This document shows positions 1-10,895 of a stretch of DNA of 53,273 nt, one piece after another (the first letter of the stretch is position 1; every line of letters starts with the position of its first letter). The position numbers were made by a program, and so were the translations under genes. Source of the DNA: an uncultured Bacilli bacterium (GTDB taxonomy: Bacteria; Bacillota_I; Bacilli_A; RF39; UBA660); NCBI GenBank assembly GCA_947627995.1, contig CANQYE010000006.1, positions 1 through 53,273 of the forward strand, written 5' to 3'. The notes beneath the pieces are model-generated. The model searched no databases. It was given only the letters and a program-made list of their open reading frames with translations, and had not been told where the DNA came from.

Positions 1-78
1 TTTTTTACCCATTTTAAAAACCTTACTTTCTAGTAAGATTATATAAAATTATTCCCCCCCCGGTCAAGAAGTTGTGAT

Positions 79-1806
79 TTATTTCCCATATGATTCAATT
101 AATCTTTTATAAATTCCTGGCTCTACTACATTAATTGAAGTTATAGCGTTTTCTAAAGATGATTTAAAATTTCCTTTAAAAAATAGATTTTCAGCTTTCG
201 TTAATCCAAAATCAATTTCCTTATTAACAGGACGATATCTATTACCATATACGATAGCCATTTCAGCCATATAGGCAGTTTTAACAATTTCATTAGTTGT
301 ATTAAATAATTTCAAAACTAAATCCCTCGCAGTATCTACTCTAGTATTTAAAATTTTAATTGATATAGGTTGTTTTTCTAATTCCTTAATCATTTCTTTA
401 ATTGCATCATTAGCTTCTGAAAGTTCAATATAATAATTTTTAGGAATTACTGGTAAATTATAACTATTTATTTTTTCTTTAGCTTGTTTCAAAATTGCTT
501 TAATTTCATCTAATTGTTCTCTAGCACGCAATTCATCTTCTTTTAAACTTCCTAATGTTCTTAAAGAAATATCTAATTTTTCTTCTGTTTTTGAAACTTG
601 GACATTTAAATGTTCTAATTCTCGAGCTAATTTACTATAAGCAAAAGCCTTAGATCTATATGAATTAATAATTATATCATAATCTTTTTGTGCAGATTCT
701 ATTTCTTTATTAATATTTGTTATAATTGTTACATCTTCATTTGTTAAGTCATAACTATATCTTAATTCATTTATCGACTTAACTAATCCTTTAGCTGTTT
801 TAAGAAGCTTTGTAATACGTACTCCTAATGTTCTAGAAAGTTCTTCAAATAATTTTCGTGATATTTTTTCTTTATCAAAATCATTATACAAAGAATCAAA
901 ATAATTTAACATTGTTCGAAGTTCAAATATTGAATCTTCTACATTTAAAACATTTAATTTAGCAAAAATATCTGATATTTTTTTATTAGATTCTTTAATA
1001 TTATAAGAAATATTTAAATAATCAAGTAAATATCCATCTTTAGTCAATTTCTTCTCGATAGCTTCTATATCCTTCATTTTTTTAGGGATTAAATTTTTCC
1101 CCAAAATAATTATTGTAGGAGCTTCATCAACTATGATTTCTAAATTACCAATCGTATCATCTAAAGCTTTAACTATTTTCCCGATTTCTGTAAAAGAAGA
1201 ATTTTCCATCGCTATTTCAAAAGCACTAAAAAGTTTGTCAACATTTTCAAATTGCAATTCTAAAGGTGATGATACTTCTTTATAATCAACTTTATTTTTA
1301 TTATATTTGGTTAAAATCTCTCGATATTTTGTTTTTAATTTAGTGACTATTTCTCTATTTTTTTCTTCACTTTGTGTAAGTTCTTTTATTTCATTTAGCA
1401 AAAAATTTGCATGCGTTTTAACATTATAAATTTCTAATTCTATCTTTGATATTTTTTCATCTAATTTTTTATATTTTTGTTCATGAAATAAATCTTCAAT
1501 TTCGATTAACTTATCAGTAATTTGTGGAACCTCTTCATCCTTAATTTTTTTAAATCTTTCTTGCCAGTTATCATATGTTGTTTTTAGTTCATCATTATTA
1601 ATTAGTGTTTCTACTTTATTTAATTCTGATAATATTGATGCTGATATTATCAAATTTTTATTTCTCTCAAGTTCATTAAGTTCATTTTGATATTTTTTTT
1701 TGTAATGATTTTTAATTAAGCTCAAAACAATGATAATTATTGTAACCGAAAATATATAATAAGAAATGCTTATCAAAATAAACGTTGCTTTACTCATTGT
1801 TTTCAC
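79..1806 (-). CDS. ezrA: Septation ring formation regulator EzrA
   Basis: 575 aa, N-terminal TM segment followed by long coiled coil; adjacent to divergent rpsD; EzrA-like sequence throughout. Confidence 0.85.
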   Translation of the reverse strand: MKTMSKATFILISISYYIFSVTIIIIVLSLIKNHYKKKYQNELNELERNKNLIISASILSELNKVETLINNDELKTTYDNWQERFKKIKDEEVPQITDKLIEIEDLFHEQKYKKLDEKISKIELEIYNVKTHANFLLNEIKELTQSEEKNREIVTKLKTKYREILTKYNKNKVDYKEVSSPLELQFENVDKLFSAFEIAMENSSFTEIGKIVKALDDTIGNLEIIVDEAPTIIILGKNLIPKKMKDIEAIEKKLTKDGYLLDYLNISYNIKESNKKISDIFAKLNVLNVEDSIFELRTMLNYFDSLYNDFDKEKISRKLFEELSRTLGVRITKLLKTAKGLVKSINELRYSYDLTNEDVTIITNINKEIESAQKDYDIIINSYRSKAFAYSKLARELEHLNVQVSKTEEKLDISLRTLGSLKEDELRAREQLDEIKAILKQAKEKINSYNLPVIPKNYYIELSEANDAIKEMIKELEKQPISIKILNTRVDTARDLVLKLFNTTNEIVKTAYMAEMAIVYGNRYRPVNKEIDFGLTKAENLFFKGNFKSSLENAITSINVVEPGIYKRLIESYGK

Positions 1807-1897
1807 TCCTATCTTAGTGTTATTTTATCATATATTTCGACAAATATAAATAAAATTATTTTTTTTTATAAATATGCATATATTTATATATAATAAA

Positions 1898-1926
1898 TTG
1901 ACAACAAGAGATATTTTTGATATTAT
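1898..1926 (+). promoter_or_regulatory. rpsD promoter: TTGACA (1898-1903) - 17 nt - TATTAT (1921-1926)
   Basis: Near-consensus sigma-A hexamers with 17-nt spacer about 165 nt upstream of rpsD ATG. Confidence 0.7.
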
Positions 1927-1932
1927 TTTAAC

Positions 1933-2091
1933 TGCGTACATATGGCAGTGCATAAATATTTTTAGTAATGTGTTTATAACTTTTGGTTATTAGTAATTAA
2001 GACTGCCTTAATGAAAATAATAATATAAACTCCCTATTAAAAAAAATATGCAAATCCTATTTATCGCAATATTAAGGAAAGGAGATATTTT
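1933..2091 (+). promoter_or_regulatory. Structured 5' leader of rpsD, candidate S4 autoregulatory leader
   Basis: About 158-nt leader; GGCAGT (1944-1949) can pair with ACTGCC (2002-2007), enclosing an ATAAA/TTTAT hairpin; rpsD autoregulation is known in Firmicutes. Confidence 0.45.
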
Positions 2092-2694
2092 ATGGCAAGA
2101 TACACTGGACCTGCATTTAAACCATCTCGTCGTTTAGGTTTTTCTACTCTTGAAAATGGCAAAGATTTAGCTCGACGTCCTTATGGACCAGGTGCTCATG
2201 GTCAAGATAGAAGACGTAAACCTAGTGAATATGGTATTCAATTAATGGAAAAACAAAAAGTTAGAATAATGTATGGTCTTAATGAAAAACAATTTAAAAA
2301 AGTATTCGAACGTGCTTCTAAAATGCATGGTATTGCTGGTGAAAATTTACTTAAGCTTCTTGAAAGTAGACTAGACAATTTAGTTTATAGACTAGGTCTT
2401 GCAACTACTAGACGTGGCGCTCGTCAATTAGTTAATCATGGACATATTGTAGTTAATGGTAAAAAAGTTGATATACCTTCATATCAAGTAAAGGTTGGAG
2501 ATATAATTGGTGTTAAAGAAAGTTCTTTAGACCACCCAGCTATAAAAATTGCATTAGAATCTATTTCTAATCGTGTCGCTTTTGTAAACTTTGATCAAAA
2601 GAAAATGGAAGGAACATTTGTTAGACTTCCAGATCGTAGTGAATTAAATCAAGAAATAAATGAATCATTAATTGTTGAATTCTATAACAGATAA
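2092..2694 (+). CDS. rpsD: 30S ribosomal protein S4
   Basis: [16 protein letters not shown]...; SD aaggaaaggag. Confidence 0.98.
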   Translation: MARYTGPAFKPSRRLGFSTLENGKDLARRPYGPGAHGQDRRRKPSEYGIQLMEKQKVRIMYGLNEKQFKKVFERASKMHGIAGENLLKLLESRLDNLVYRLGLATTRRGARQLVNHGHIVVNGKKVDIPSYQVKVGDIIGVKESSLDHPAIKIALESISNRVAFVNFDQKKMEGTFVRLPDRSELNQEINESLIVEFYNR

Positions 2695-2705
2695 TAAATC
2701 ATAAT

Positions 2706-2737
2706 AAAAAATCTCACTTAATTAAGTGAGATTTTTT
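2706..2737. terminator. Bidirectional terminator after rpsD
   Basis: AAAAAATCTCACTTAATTAAGTGAGATTTTTT perfect palindrome between convergent genes. Confidence 0.85.
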
Positions 2738-3236
2738 ATTTTAAATTTTTTACAAATTGCATAACATTTTCACGATTTGAATCTATATTAGTATCATTTG
2801 CCGTTAAAGAGCGTGACATTAAATATGATTCTTGAATTTCAAATGTTTTTATAGCTTCTATTAATTGTGACAAATCGCTCAAGCTAATTTCATCAATATT
2901 ATTATAAGAAATATTTTTAGATATAACGATACCAGCTCTATGATAACGTTTTTTATTCTTTTTCAAATTACTTAATAATTCTCTATATTCTAAAAATAAT
3001 TTATATTTTGTCAAAGTAGTATTATATTGTCCACTACTTAATTCAATATATTTTCGCATTTGCTCATCCATTTTAGTATTTAACGTCTGAATTAAATCTG
3101 AAGAATAAGGCAAATTTATATATCTTTTATTAACAAATTGAACATTAACTATTTTAGCTCCAATTAATGGGATTTTTCGTTTTACTTTATATTTTTTGAT
3201 AGTTTCAACACCATAACATTCGACTTCTATATTCAT
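2736..3236 (-). CDS. Hypothetical protein, 166 aa
   Basis: Intact ORF with SD (aggaggt); no family recognised. Confidence 0.6.
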   Translation of the reverse strand: MNIEVECYGVETIKKYKVKRKIPLIGAKIVNVQFVNKRYINLPYSSDLIQTLNTKMDEQMRKYIELSSGQYNTTLTKYKLFLEYRELLSNLKKNKKRYHRAGIVISKNISYNNIDEISLSDLSQLIEAIKTFEIQESYLMSRSLTANDTNIDSNRENVMQFVKNLK

Positions 3237-3291
3237 AAATACCTCCTTTTTTAGTAGGTGTTATTCTAGCAAAAAATTATATTCTTGTCAA

Positions 3292-4113
3292 TTACATTTT
3301 TTGACAATTTGGGCAAAAATAGGTACTTCTTCCTCCTACTTTTATACGAATTATTTTTTCATTACAATTAAAACAAGATTCTCCTTCTCTTTTATGAACT
3401 TGTAGTTCTTGCTGAAATCTTCCTGTAACACCTAAACTAGAAGTATAACTTTTAATCGTTGTTCCACCAAGTTCTATTGCTCGTTTTATAATTGCCTTAG
3501 ATGATGATATAAGATTTTTAATATCCAAATCAGTTAAATTTTCACCTTTTTTTAAAGGATGTATTTTGGCTCGAAATAATACTTCATCAGCATAAATATT
3601 CCCTAAGCCATTTATTATTGTTTGATCAAGCAATAAACTTTTCATAGGGGCTTTTTTGTTTTTTAATTTATCTTTTAAATAATTAATAGTCAAGTCATTA
3701 GAAATTGGTTCAATCCCCAGTTTTTTTATTTTTTCTAACTTATTCAAATCTTTTTTTAAAATAAAAATCATTTTCCCAAATTTACGAGTATCATGATATC
3801 TTAAAGTAATATTATCTTCAAAAGTAAATATAATATGTTCATGTTTAGCAATCGGCTCATCCATTTTTTTTATAAAATATTTACCTTCCATTCGCAAATG
3901 TGATAACAAATAATAATTATTTGTTTCAAAAATTAACCATTTACCTGTTCTTTTTATATCAATAAACTCTTCATTAATAATATTATTTTTAAAAAAATTT
4001 ATATCAGATTCTATTATTTTATCATATAGGATATCTACTTTAACGATTTTCTTATTTAAAATTTGTTTTTTTAAAACTCTTCTTACTGTTTCAACTTCTG
4101 CTATTTCTGGCAT
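3292..4113 (-). CDS. mutM: Formamidopyrimidine-DNA glycosylase (Fpg/MutM)
   Basis: N-terminal MPEIAEVETVRR (PE start), C-terminal zinc finger CFNCNEKIIRIKVGGRSTYFCPNCQ; next to polA. Confidence 0.95.
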   Translation of the reverse strand: MPEIAEVETVRRVLKKQILNKKIVKVDILYDKIIESDINFFKNNIINEEFIDIKRTGKWLIFETNNYYLLSHLRMEGKYFIKKMDEPIAKHEHIIFTFEDNITLRYHDTRKFGKMIFILKKDLNKLEKIKKLGIEPISNDLTINYLKDKLKNKKAPMKSLLLDQTIINGLGNIYADEVLFRAKIHPLKKGENLTDLDIKNLISSSKAIIKRAIELGGTTIKSYTSSLGVTGRFQQELQVHKREGESCFNCNEKIIRIKVGGRSTYFCPNCQKM

Positions 4114-4133
4114 TTTATTCCTCTTTTCTAGTA

Positions 4134-6707
4134 CTATTTTACTTCGTATAAATCTCTGCCATCATCAATTTCAACTTTTAAAGGCACTTTTAAATCACAA
4201 ACATTTTCCATAACATTTCTTACTATTTTATAAACCAATTCTTTTTCACTATCTAGACAATCAAAAATTAGCTCATCATGAATTTGTAAAATCATTTTAC
4301 TTTGCAAATTGTTTTTTTTAAATTCATTATTTATTTTTATCATAGCCATTTTCAAAATATCAGCACCGGTGCCTTGAATTGGTGTATTTAACGCCATTCT
4401 TTCCCCCATACTTCGAATCATATAATTTGGATTTTTTAATTCATCTATAATTCTTTTTCGGTTAAATAAAGTAACAACATATCCATCTTTTTTAGCTTTT
4501 TCCACTTCATTATCCATATAATTTTTTATTCCCGGATAAAGTTGTAAATACTTATCAATAAATTTTTTTGCTTCTACAAAAGAAATATCTAAATTTTCTC
4601 CTAGCCCAAAACCACTAATTCCATAGACAATACCAAAAATTACAGCTTTTGCTGTTCGACGCATTTTTTTAGTAACCGCTTGTTTATCAACATCAAATAT
4701 ATCGCTTGCTACCTTAGTATGTATATCTTCATCGTTATTAAAGGCTTCAATTAATTCTTTAGAATTAGTAAAGTGAGCTAAAATTCTTAACTCAATTTGA
4801 GAATAGTCAGAACTTATAAAAATATCATTGCTCGGAATAAAAGATTTTCTTATTTTTCTTCCGATTTCATCTCTAATTGGTAAATTTTGTAAATTAGGTT
4901 CAATAGAAGAAAGCCTACCTGTTCTAGTTAAATTTTGTTTATAAATCGTATGGATTCTACCATCTGATGCAATATGATTAGGCAATGAATCAACATAGGT
5001 ATTAAGCAACTTCAAAATATTTCTATATTCTAAAATTTTTGATATTATAGGGTGAACATTAATTAATTTATTTAAAGTTTTAGCATCTGTTTTATAGTTA
5101 TTAACTTTTTTCTTATTATAAGGTAACTTCATAATATCGAATAATACATGCCCTAATTGCCTAAAACTACTTATATTAAATTCAGTACCAGCCATTTTAT
5201 ATATTTCATTAGCCAAAATATCTACTTTAACTCTAATATCATCCCCGACATCAGAAAGTATTTTTGCATCTACTTTTACCCCATCTATTTCCATTTGCGC
5301 TAAAATAGGAATTAAAGGATGTTCTATAGTATTATAAAGTTCTAACATATTCTCTGATGCTAATTTTTTAAGATATTCCTCCTTTGTATCAAAAATAAAT
5401 TTTGATTTTAAAGAAATACAATTTTGATTTTCCATAATATTATCAAATTTATTTTTTAATAATTTCTCATAAAATTCGACTTCGTATCCTAATGGATTCA
5501 TTAAATAAGCAATATCATCTTTATTGGTAAGTTCAAGCAAATAAGCGACGATCATAAGATCATATGTAACATTTTTTAATTCTATATTATACTTTTTAAG
5601 TAGATTAATACTCTTTTTGTAATCATATGTATATAATTCATATTCTTTTACTTTCAAAAAAGCATCTTTTAAAAGTTTATCATCGATAAAATATGTATTA
5701 TTTTTATCAGTAAAAGCACAACCAACTACATTTGCATCATGATAGTTTAGCTTATTACATTCAATATAAAATGAACAAGGGGAGCAAATATTAAAATCAT
5801 TTATATCATTTATTATTTTATAATTAGTATCAATAACTATATTATTACCTTTTAATTTTTTTAAATGCGAATAAAATTCTAATTCTTCATAAATATGAAT
5901 TAATGATTCTATATTTTTTTTCTTTATTTTAATATCATCTAATGAAATATTTAATGGTACATCACAATAAATTGTTGCTAGTTTTTTACTAAAAAAAGCA
6001 TTTTCTTTATCAACTAACAACTTATCATGCGTACTACCTTTTATGTTATCTATATTTTCATAAAGTTTTTCTATTGTTTTATATTCTTCTAAATATTTTA
6101 AAGCAGTCTTTTCTCCGATACCCTTAACACCCGGAATATTATCTGATTTATCGCCTGCTAATGCTTTAAAATCTATTATATTGATTGGATCGATTTTATA
6201 ATCATTTTTAAATGTCTCTTCATTATATCTTATAAATCCCTCTTTTTTTAATAATTTAACATCTGTTTCAAAATTAATTAATTGTAAAAGATCTTTATCA
6301 GAAGACACTATTGTAGCATTAAAATCTTGATCTTGAGCAGCCATTTTAACCAATGTGCCTATTATATCATCTGCCTCATAGCCTTCTTTTTCTAAAACTA
6401 CATACCCCATTGCTTCAACAATTTTTTTTGCCACAGGAAATTGTAAGCGTAATTCATCCGGCATTTTAGTTCTGCCCGCTTTATAGTCAGTATACATTTC
6501 ATGGCGAAAATTCTTGCCAATATCAAAAGCGACAGCCATGTATTCAGGATTTTCTTCTTCAACTATTTTATTTAACATTGAAATAAAGCCATAAATTGCA
6601 TTGGTAGGAAATCCTTTGGAATTTTGCATAAACCCACCCGAATAGGCAGTAGCATAATAACTTCTAAATAATAAATTATTTCCGTCAACTAATATAGCTT
6701 TTTTCAT
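4134..6707 (-). CDS. polA: DNA polymerase I
   Basis: 5' nuclease domain (VDGNNLLFRSYYA), family A motifs SSDYSQIELRILAH and LQIHDELIFD; degenerate 3'-5' exo domain. Confidence 0.97.
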   Translation of the reverse strand: MKKAILVDGNNLLFRSYYATAYSGGFMQNSKGFPTNAIYGFISMLNKIVEEENPEYMAVAFDIGKNFRHEMYTDYKAGRTKMPDELRLQFPVAKKIVEAMGYVVLEKEGYEADDIIGTLVKMAAQDQDFNATIVSSDKDLLQLINFETDVKLLKKEGFIRYNEETFKNDYKIDPINIIDFKALAGDKSDNIPGVKGIGEKTALKYLEEYKTIEKLYENIDNIKGSTHDKLLVDKENAFFSKKLATIYCDVPLNISLDDIKIKKKNIESLIHIYEELEFYSHLKKLKGNNIVIDTNYKIINDINDFNICSPCSFYIECNKLNYHDANVVGCAFTDKNNTYFIDDKLLKDAFLKVKEYELYTYDYKKSINLLKKYNIELKNVTYDLMIVAYLLELTNKDDIAYLMNPLGYEVEFYEKLLKNKFDNIMENQNCISLKSKFIFDTKEEYLKKLASENMLELYNTIEHPLIPILAQMEIDGVKVDAKILSDVGDDIRVKVDILANEIYKMAGTEFNISSFRQLGHVLFDIMKLPYNKKKVNNYKTDAKTLNKLINVHPIISKILEYRNILKLLNTYVDSLPNHIASDGRIHTIYKQNLTRTGRLSSIEPNLQNLPIRDEIGRKIRKSFIPSNDIFISSDYSQIELRILAHFTNSKELIEAFNNDEDIHTKVASDIFDVDKQAVTKKMRRTAKAVIFGIVYGISGFGLGENLDISFVEAKKFIDKYLQLYPGIKNYMDNEVEKAKKDGYVVTLFNRKRIIDELKNPNYMIRSMGERMALNTPIQGTGADILKMAMIKINNEFKKNNLQSKMILQIHDELIFDCLDSEKELVYKIVRNVMENVCDLKVPLKVEIDDGRDLYEVK

Positions 6708-6754
6708 TTTAACACCTCAAGAAGATTATATCATATATAGCTATATAAAATAAT

Positions 6755-7408
6755 TTATTTTTTACACCTATTAATAAAAAATTTAAATAAATTAAACATT
6801 GAAGGCATTAATTCTGGATGCCATTGTACTCCTAATATAAAATTATTTTTATATGTATATTCTACTGCTTCTATAACTCCATCATTAGCTAATGCCGATA
6901 TTTTAAAAGGATATGCAACTCCTTTAACTTTATATTTATGTATTGAATTAACTTTTATTATATCTTTTTTTAATATATGGTATAAAATACTATCTTTGTT
7001 AATTCTAATATCATGTGTCAACTTATTCTTTTGGTCAAAATCATTTATATCATCATAATGGTTCTTTACTAATATAAGATTTTTATTTTTTTCTGGAACA
7101 GAAAAATTTGCGATTGCTTGCATTCCCATACAAATACCTAATAATGGGATTTTATTTTTGATGGCAAAATTAATTATTTCATAATAAGAATCTAAAATAT
7201 TACTCCCACCGGGAATTAAAAAACCATCACATAAATCTAAAGATTTTTTAATATTTTTCTCATCATTAAAAAGGATGCCAATAGGTATTCCTCCTACTTT
7301 TTCAATTATCTTTGAGTAATTATTTAAAACATAGTATCGTTTAGAAAAAGGAGATTTTTTATTTTCATCATTTAAACAACTAACTATCCCAATAATAGGT
7401 TTACGCAT
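6755..7408 (-). CDS. Class I glutamine amidotransferase-like protein (gamma-glutamyl-GABA hydrolase / peptidase C26 type)
   Basis: MRKPIIGIVSC..., GICMGMQAIANF nucleophile region, GVQWHPEL. Confidence 0.8.
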   Translation of the reverse strand: MRKPIIGIVSCLNDENKKSPFSKRYYVLNNYSKIIEKVGGIPIGILFNDEKNIKKSLDLCDGFLIPGGSNILDSYYEIINFAIKNKIPLLGICMGMQAIANFSVPEKNKNLILVKNHYDDINDFDQKNKLTHDIRINKDSILYHILKKDIIKVNSIHKYKVKGVAYPFKISALANDGVIEAVEYTYKNNFILGVQWHPELMPSMFNLFKFFINRCKK

Positions 7409-7459
7409 TTTATCACCAATATAATTATATGAAAAACAAATAAAAAAAATTAGATTTCT

Positions 7460-8329
7460 CTAATTTTCTATTTTGTTTTTAGAATGTTTCTTATATAAAA
7501 TTGATGACACTATAATAAGAACTATTCCAAATATTAAAATAACAATTCCGTCGATTAAGAAATGACCAAAAACATTTTTAGAAATATATTCAATAAATTT
7601 ATTATAATCTGTCTTCAATGTTGAATTAATAATATTAGAAATTGAAATTGGCCATAAACCTATTACTGTAAAAATGAATCCCATTATAGTTGTAGGTATT
7701 CCTAACCATAAAAATAATTTGCGTATTTTATGAATACATAACGCTAGAAGTAAAACTATTACTATTTCTATTGCTATAATAACTATTTTAAATTTATTGG
7801 AAAAAATAAACCTAATCAATTCAAAATCATCATAATTATCTTTATAATTTGTATCAAGTTCAGCTCTTAATTCTTCATTAATATTATTTGTTGAATTGTT
7901 TATATAATTTTCTATTTCTTCTTTTTGTTCTTCAGACAAAACAATATTTAATTCTTTTTCTACCTTATCATAATCAATTATAGAATTTATTTCTGCTTCA
8001 CTAATTTGAGGAATCGAACCACCATTTATTGCATAATCAATAATTTCTCCTACTTTAGAAGAAATAATTTCATTAGCTTTTTCGTCATTAATAAGTGCAT
8101 TAATAACATCTTTTTCCATAACAGAATCAATATTTCTAACGTAATAGTTAGAAATTGAATAATCTCCTTCTAGTTCAATTTCAGAAATATCAAGTTCTTT
8201 AGCAATATTAGAAATATTCGTTTTTGTCAAAATATCCTTTGAATTAATTAAAAAAACCAAAATAAAACTATTTATGACAAATACAATTATTAAAATAGTA
8301 GCTAAAAAATTACTAAAAAAATTTTTCAT
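7460..8329 (-). CDS. Hypothetical membrane protein
   Basis: N-terminal TM, about 150-aa acidic extracytoplasmic-looking region, three C-terminal TM segments. Confidence 0.6.
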   Translation of the reverse strand: MKNFFSNFLATILIIVFVINSFILVFLINSKDILTKTNISNIAKELDISEIELEGDYSISNYYVRNIDSVMEKDVINALINDEKANEIISSKVGEIIDYAINGGSIPQISEAEINSIIDYDKVEKELNIVLSEEQKEEIENYINNSTNNINEELRAELDTNYKDNYDDFELIRFIFSNKFKIVIIAIEIVIVLLLALCIHKIRKLFLWLGIPTTIMGFIFTVIGLWPISISNIINSTLKTDYNKFIEYISKNVFGHFLIDGIVILIFGIVLIIVSSILYKKHSKNKIEN

Positions 8330-8388
8330 TAAATCACCTTCATCCTAATTATAATTATAGCAAATTTTATATAATTGTAAAATTAAAA

Positions 8389-9591
8389 TTAATCAATTTG
8401 TTTAAATTTAAGTAATACTATACTCTCGATATGATTAGTATATGAAAAAGTATCTATTAAATAATATTTTATAATATCATAATTATTTTTTAACACACTA
8501 ATATCTCTACTAAGTGTTAAAGGATTACAAGAAATATATATTATATTACGAGCTTTTAATAAACTTAAATAATCGATAGTTTTTTTGTTTAATCCTCCTC
8601 TTGGTGGATCGACTATAATACAATCGAATTGGATATTTAATTTATTAATTATATCGCTAACATTTCCATTAGTAAAATTAACATTTGAATTATTAATAAT
8701 ATTATTATATTTAGCATTTTCAATCGCATTTTCGTTGATTTCTATACCATAAACTTCATTGTCCAATTTGCTTGCTACTATACTTAATGTTCCAACTCCA
8801 CAATATAAATCAAGAACTTTTTGATTATTAGAAAGCAATTCTTTTAATATTTCAAAAATTTTTTCATTAGTAAAATTATTTACTTGAAAAAATGAATTAT
8901 AACTTACCTTAAATAAGTAATTATCAATTTGTTCTAAAAAAAAGTCATGTCCATATACAAGTTTATCATTCAAAACAATTCCAATTATATTCTTAATGTT
9001 CTTTAACAAATTAAAATTAATTTCATCTTTACTTTTTATATTTATTATTATTTGATCCTTATAATTTGATCGAATTGTAATTTCACCATTCATTATATTT
9101 AAGCATTTAATATGTGAAATTATTTTATTTATTGATTTTTTAGCTATAATACATTTTTTTATTTCTACAATTTCTTGAGTTCTTGATTTAAAATATCCTA
9201 TTTTACCATTTATAATTTTTAAAACTATTTTATTACGATAATAAAAATCATTCTTATTCTTAACTACCTCTATTTTTAAATCATTTATATGTGCATATTT
9301 ATAAAAAAGTTCTTTTATTTTGTTAACTTTAAAATTTAATGTATCATTATAATTTAATTGTTGTAAATCACAGCCACCACATTCATTAAAATATGGACAT
9401 GGGCTTTCAATTCTTAATGGGCTTTTGTCAATTATTCTTTTTAAACTAGCAATATTATATTTTGAATATTGTTTTAAATTTTTTATTTCAATAATTTCAT
9501 TAGGTAAAGTATTTTTTATAAAAGTGATTTTATTATTAATATAGCAAATACCTTCTCCTTGATTATTTAGTTTTTCAATTTTAGTTTTCAT
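8389..9591 (-). CDS. rlmD: 23S rRNA (uracil-5-)-methyltransferase, RlmD/RumA type
   Basis: TRAM-like N-terminus, CPYFNECGGCDLQQL Fe-S cluster motif, DPPRGG and SCNP; start placed at ATG 9591 (ORF track begins 9609). Confidence 0.88.
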   Translation of the reverse strand: MKTKIEKLNNQGEGICYINNKITFIKNTLPNEIIEIKNLKQYSKYNIASLKRIIDKSPLRIESPCPYFNECGGCDLQQLNYNDTLNFKVNKIKELFYKYAHINDLKIEVVKNKNDFYYRNKIVLKIINGKIGYFKSRTQEIVEIKKCIIAKKSINKIISHIKCLNIMNGEITIRSNYKDQIIINIKSKDEINFNLLKNIKNIIGIVLNDKLVYGHDFFLEQIDNYLFKVSYNSFFQVNNFTNEKIFEILKELLSNNQKVLDLYCGVGTLSIVASKLDNEVYGIEINENAIENAKYNNIINNSNVNFTNGNVSDIINKLNIQFDCIIVDPPRGGLNKKTIDYLSLLKARNIIYISCNPLTLSRDISVLKNNYDIIKYYLIDTFSYTNHIESIVLLKFKQID

Positions 9592-10669
9592 ATTTTTCTT
9601 TTTGTTCATTTAAAAATTGATCATCAAAATATGATATACCCATAGCATTTTTTACTTCTTTTAATGTTTTATCAGCTGCTTCATTAGCTATCTTATTTCC
9701 TTTTCTAAGGATATCTAATATATAAGGAATATTCTTAGCATATTCTTTTCTTTTTTCTCTTATTGGAAAGAGTATCTCTTCTAATACTTGATTTAAAAAT
9801 TTCTTGATTTTCATATCACCAAGTCCACCTAGCTTATAATGTTCTTTTAATTCATCTAAATTTTTATATTCATTTAAATATTTTTTAAAATGCTCATCTT
9901 TACAGAAAGCATCTAAATAAGTAAATACCACATTTCCTTCTATATGCCCAGGATCACTTATTTTTATGTGTGTTGGATCCGTATACATATTTTTAATTTT
10001 CTCTGCGACAACTTCTTTTTCATCAGATAAATAAATGCAATTACCAAGTGATTTACTCATTTTATTTTTTCCATCGGTTCCTGGGAGACGTAAACAAGCT
10101 TTATTAGTAGGCAATAATGCTTCTGGCAATACTAAAGTTTCAGCATAAAGATTATTAAAACTTTTTACTATTTCTCTTGCTTGTTCAATCATTGGAAGTT
10201 GGTCTTCACCAACTGGAACAATATTAGCTTTAAAAGCTGTTATATCAGCTGCTTGACTAATTGGATATGTAGCAAAGCCAACCGGCAGTCCCTTTTCGTG
10301 ATCAAAACCACGCAATTTTGTTTCAGCTTTAACTGTAGGATTACGAAGAAGTCTTGGTAAAGTAACTAAATTCATATAATACATCGTAAGTTCAGACAAA
10401 GCTTTAATATCTGATTGAATAAAAAAAATCGTTTTATTTGGATCTAAGCCAACTGCTAAGTAATCTAACATTACTTCTATGATATTATTTCTAACTTTTA
10501 CAGGATTTCCAGCATTATCTGTTAATGCCTGAGCATCAGCTATCATTACAAATAATTTATCGTAATCTCCTTCATTTTGTAATCTTAATCTTTCTCTTAA
10601 AGAACCAACATAATGTCCAACATGCAATTTACCAGTCGGACGATCAGCAGTTAATATTATATTTTTCAT
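9581..10669 (-). CDS. trpS: Tryptophan--tRNA ligase
   Basis: LTADRPTGKLHVGHYVGSL, KMSKS; preceded by a Trp T-box. Confidence 0.96.
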   Translation of the reverse strand: MKNIILTADRPTGKLHVGHYVGSLRERLRLQNEGDYDKLFVMIADAQALTDNAGNPVKVRNNIIEVMLDYLAVGLDPNKTIFFIQSDIKALSELTMYYMNLVTLPRLLRNPTVKAETKLRGFDHEKGLPVGFATYPISQAADITAFKANIVPVGEDQLPMIEQAREIVKSFNNLYAETLVLPEALLPTNKACLRLPGTDGKNKMSKSLGNCIYLSDEKEVVAEKIKNMYTDPTHIKISDPGHIEGNVVFTYLDAFCKDEHFKKYLNEYKNLDELKEHYKLGGLGDMKIKKFLNQVLEEILFPIREKRKEYAKNIPYILDILRKGNKIANEAADKTLKEVKNAMGISYFDDQFLNEQKEKYEN

Positions 10670-10888
10670 AATTCTATCCTTTCTTTAAAAAAATCTTATC
10701 CAATTAGGATAAGAGTAAATAGCCACCTAGTTTTAGGTTATAAAATTTTAACGGTTTTTGCCGTCCTTCCCTACTAAATTCAGAAAGGCTCTCATTAGTC
10801 CATTCAATATTATTTCGTTATAACTTTCCATCAACCAGTTACTTTCTATAAACTTCCTAATATTTACTAATCTAAATCAACGATTTAC
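10670..10888 (-). promoter_or_regulatory. T-box leader (Trp) of trpS, including terminator/antiterminator
   Basis: Minus strand AGAAAGTAACTGGTTGATGGAAAG stem I signature; specifier UGG (10800-10802); T-box bulge UGGC (10722-10725); antiterminator UAGG/CCUA versus terminator CTTATCC-AATTA-GGATAAG plus T-run (about 10687-10713). Confidence 0.9.
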
Positions 10889-10895
10889 TAACCAA

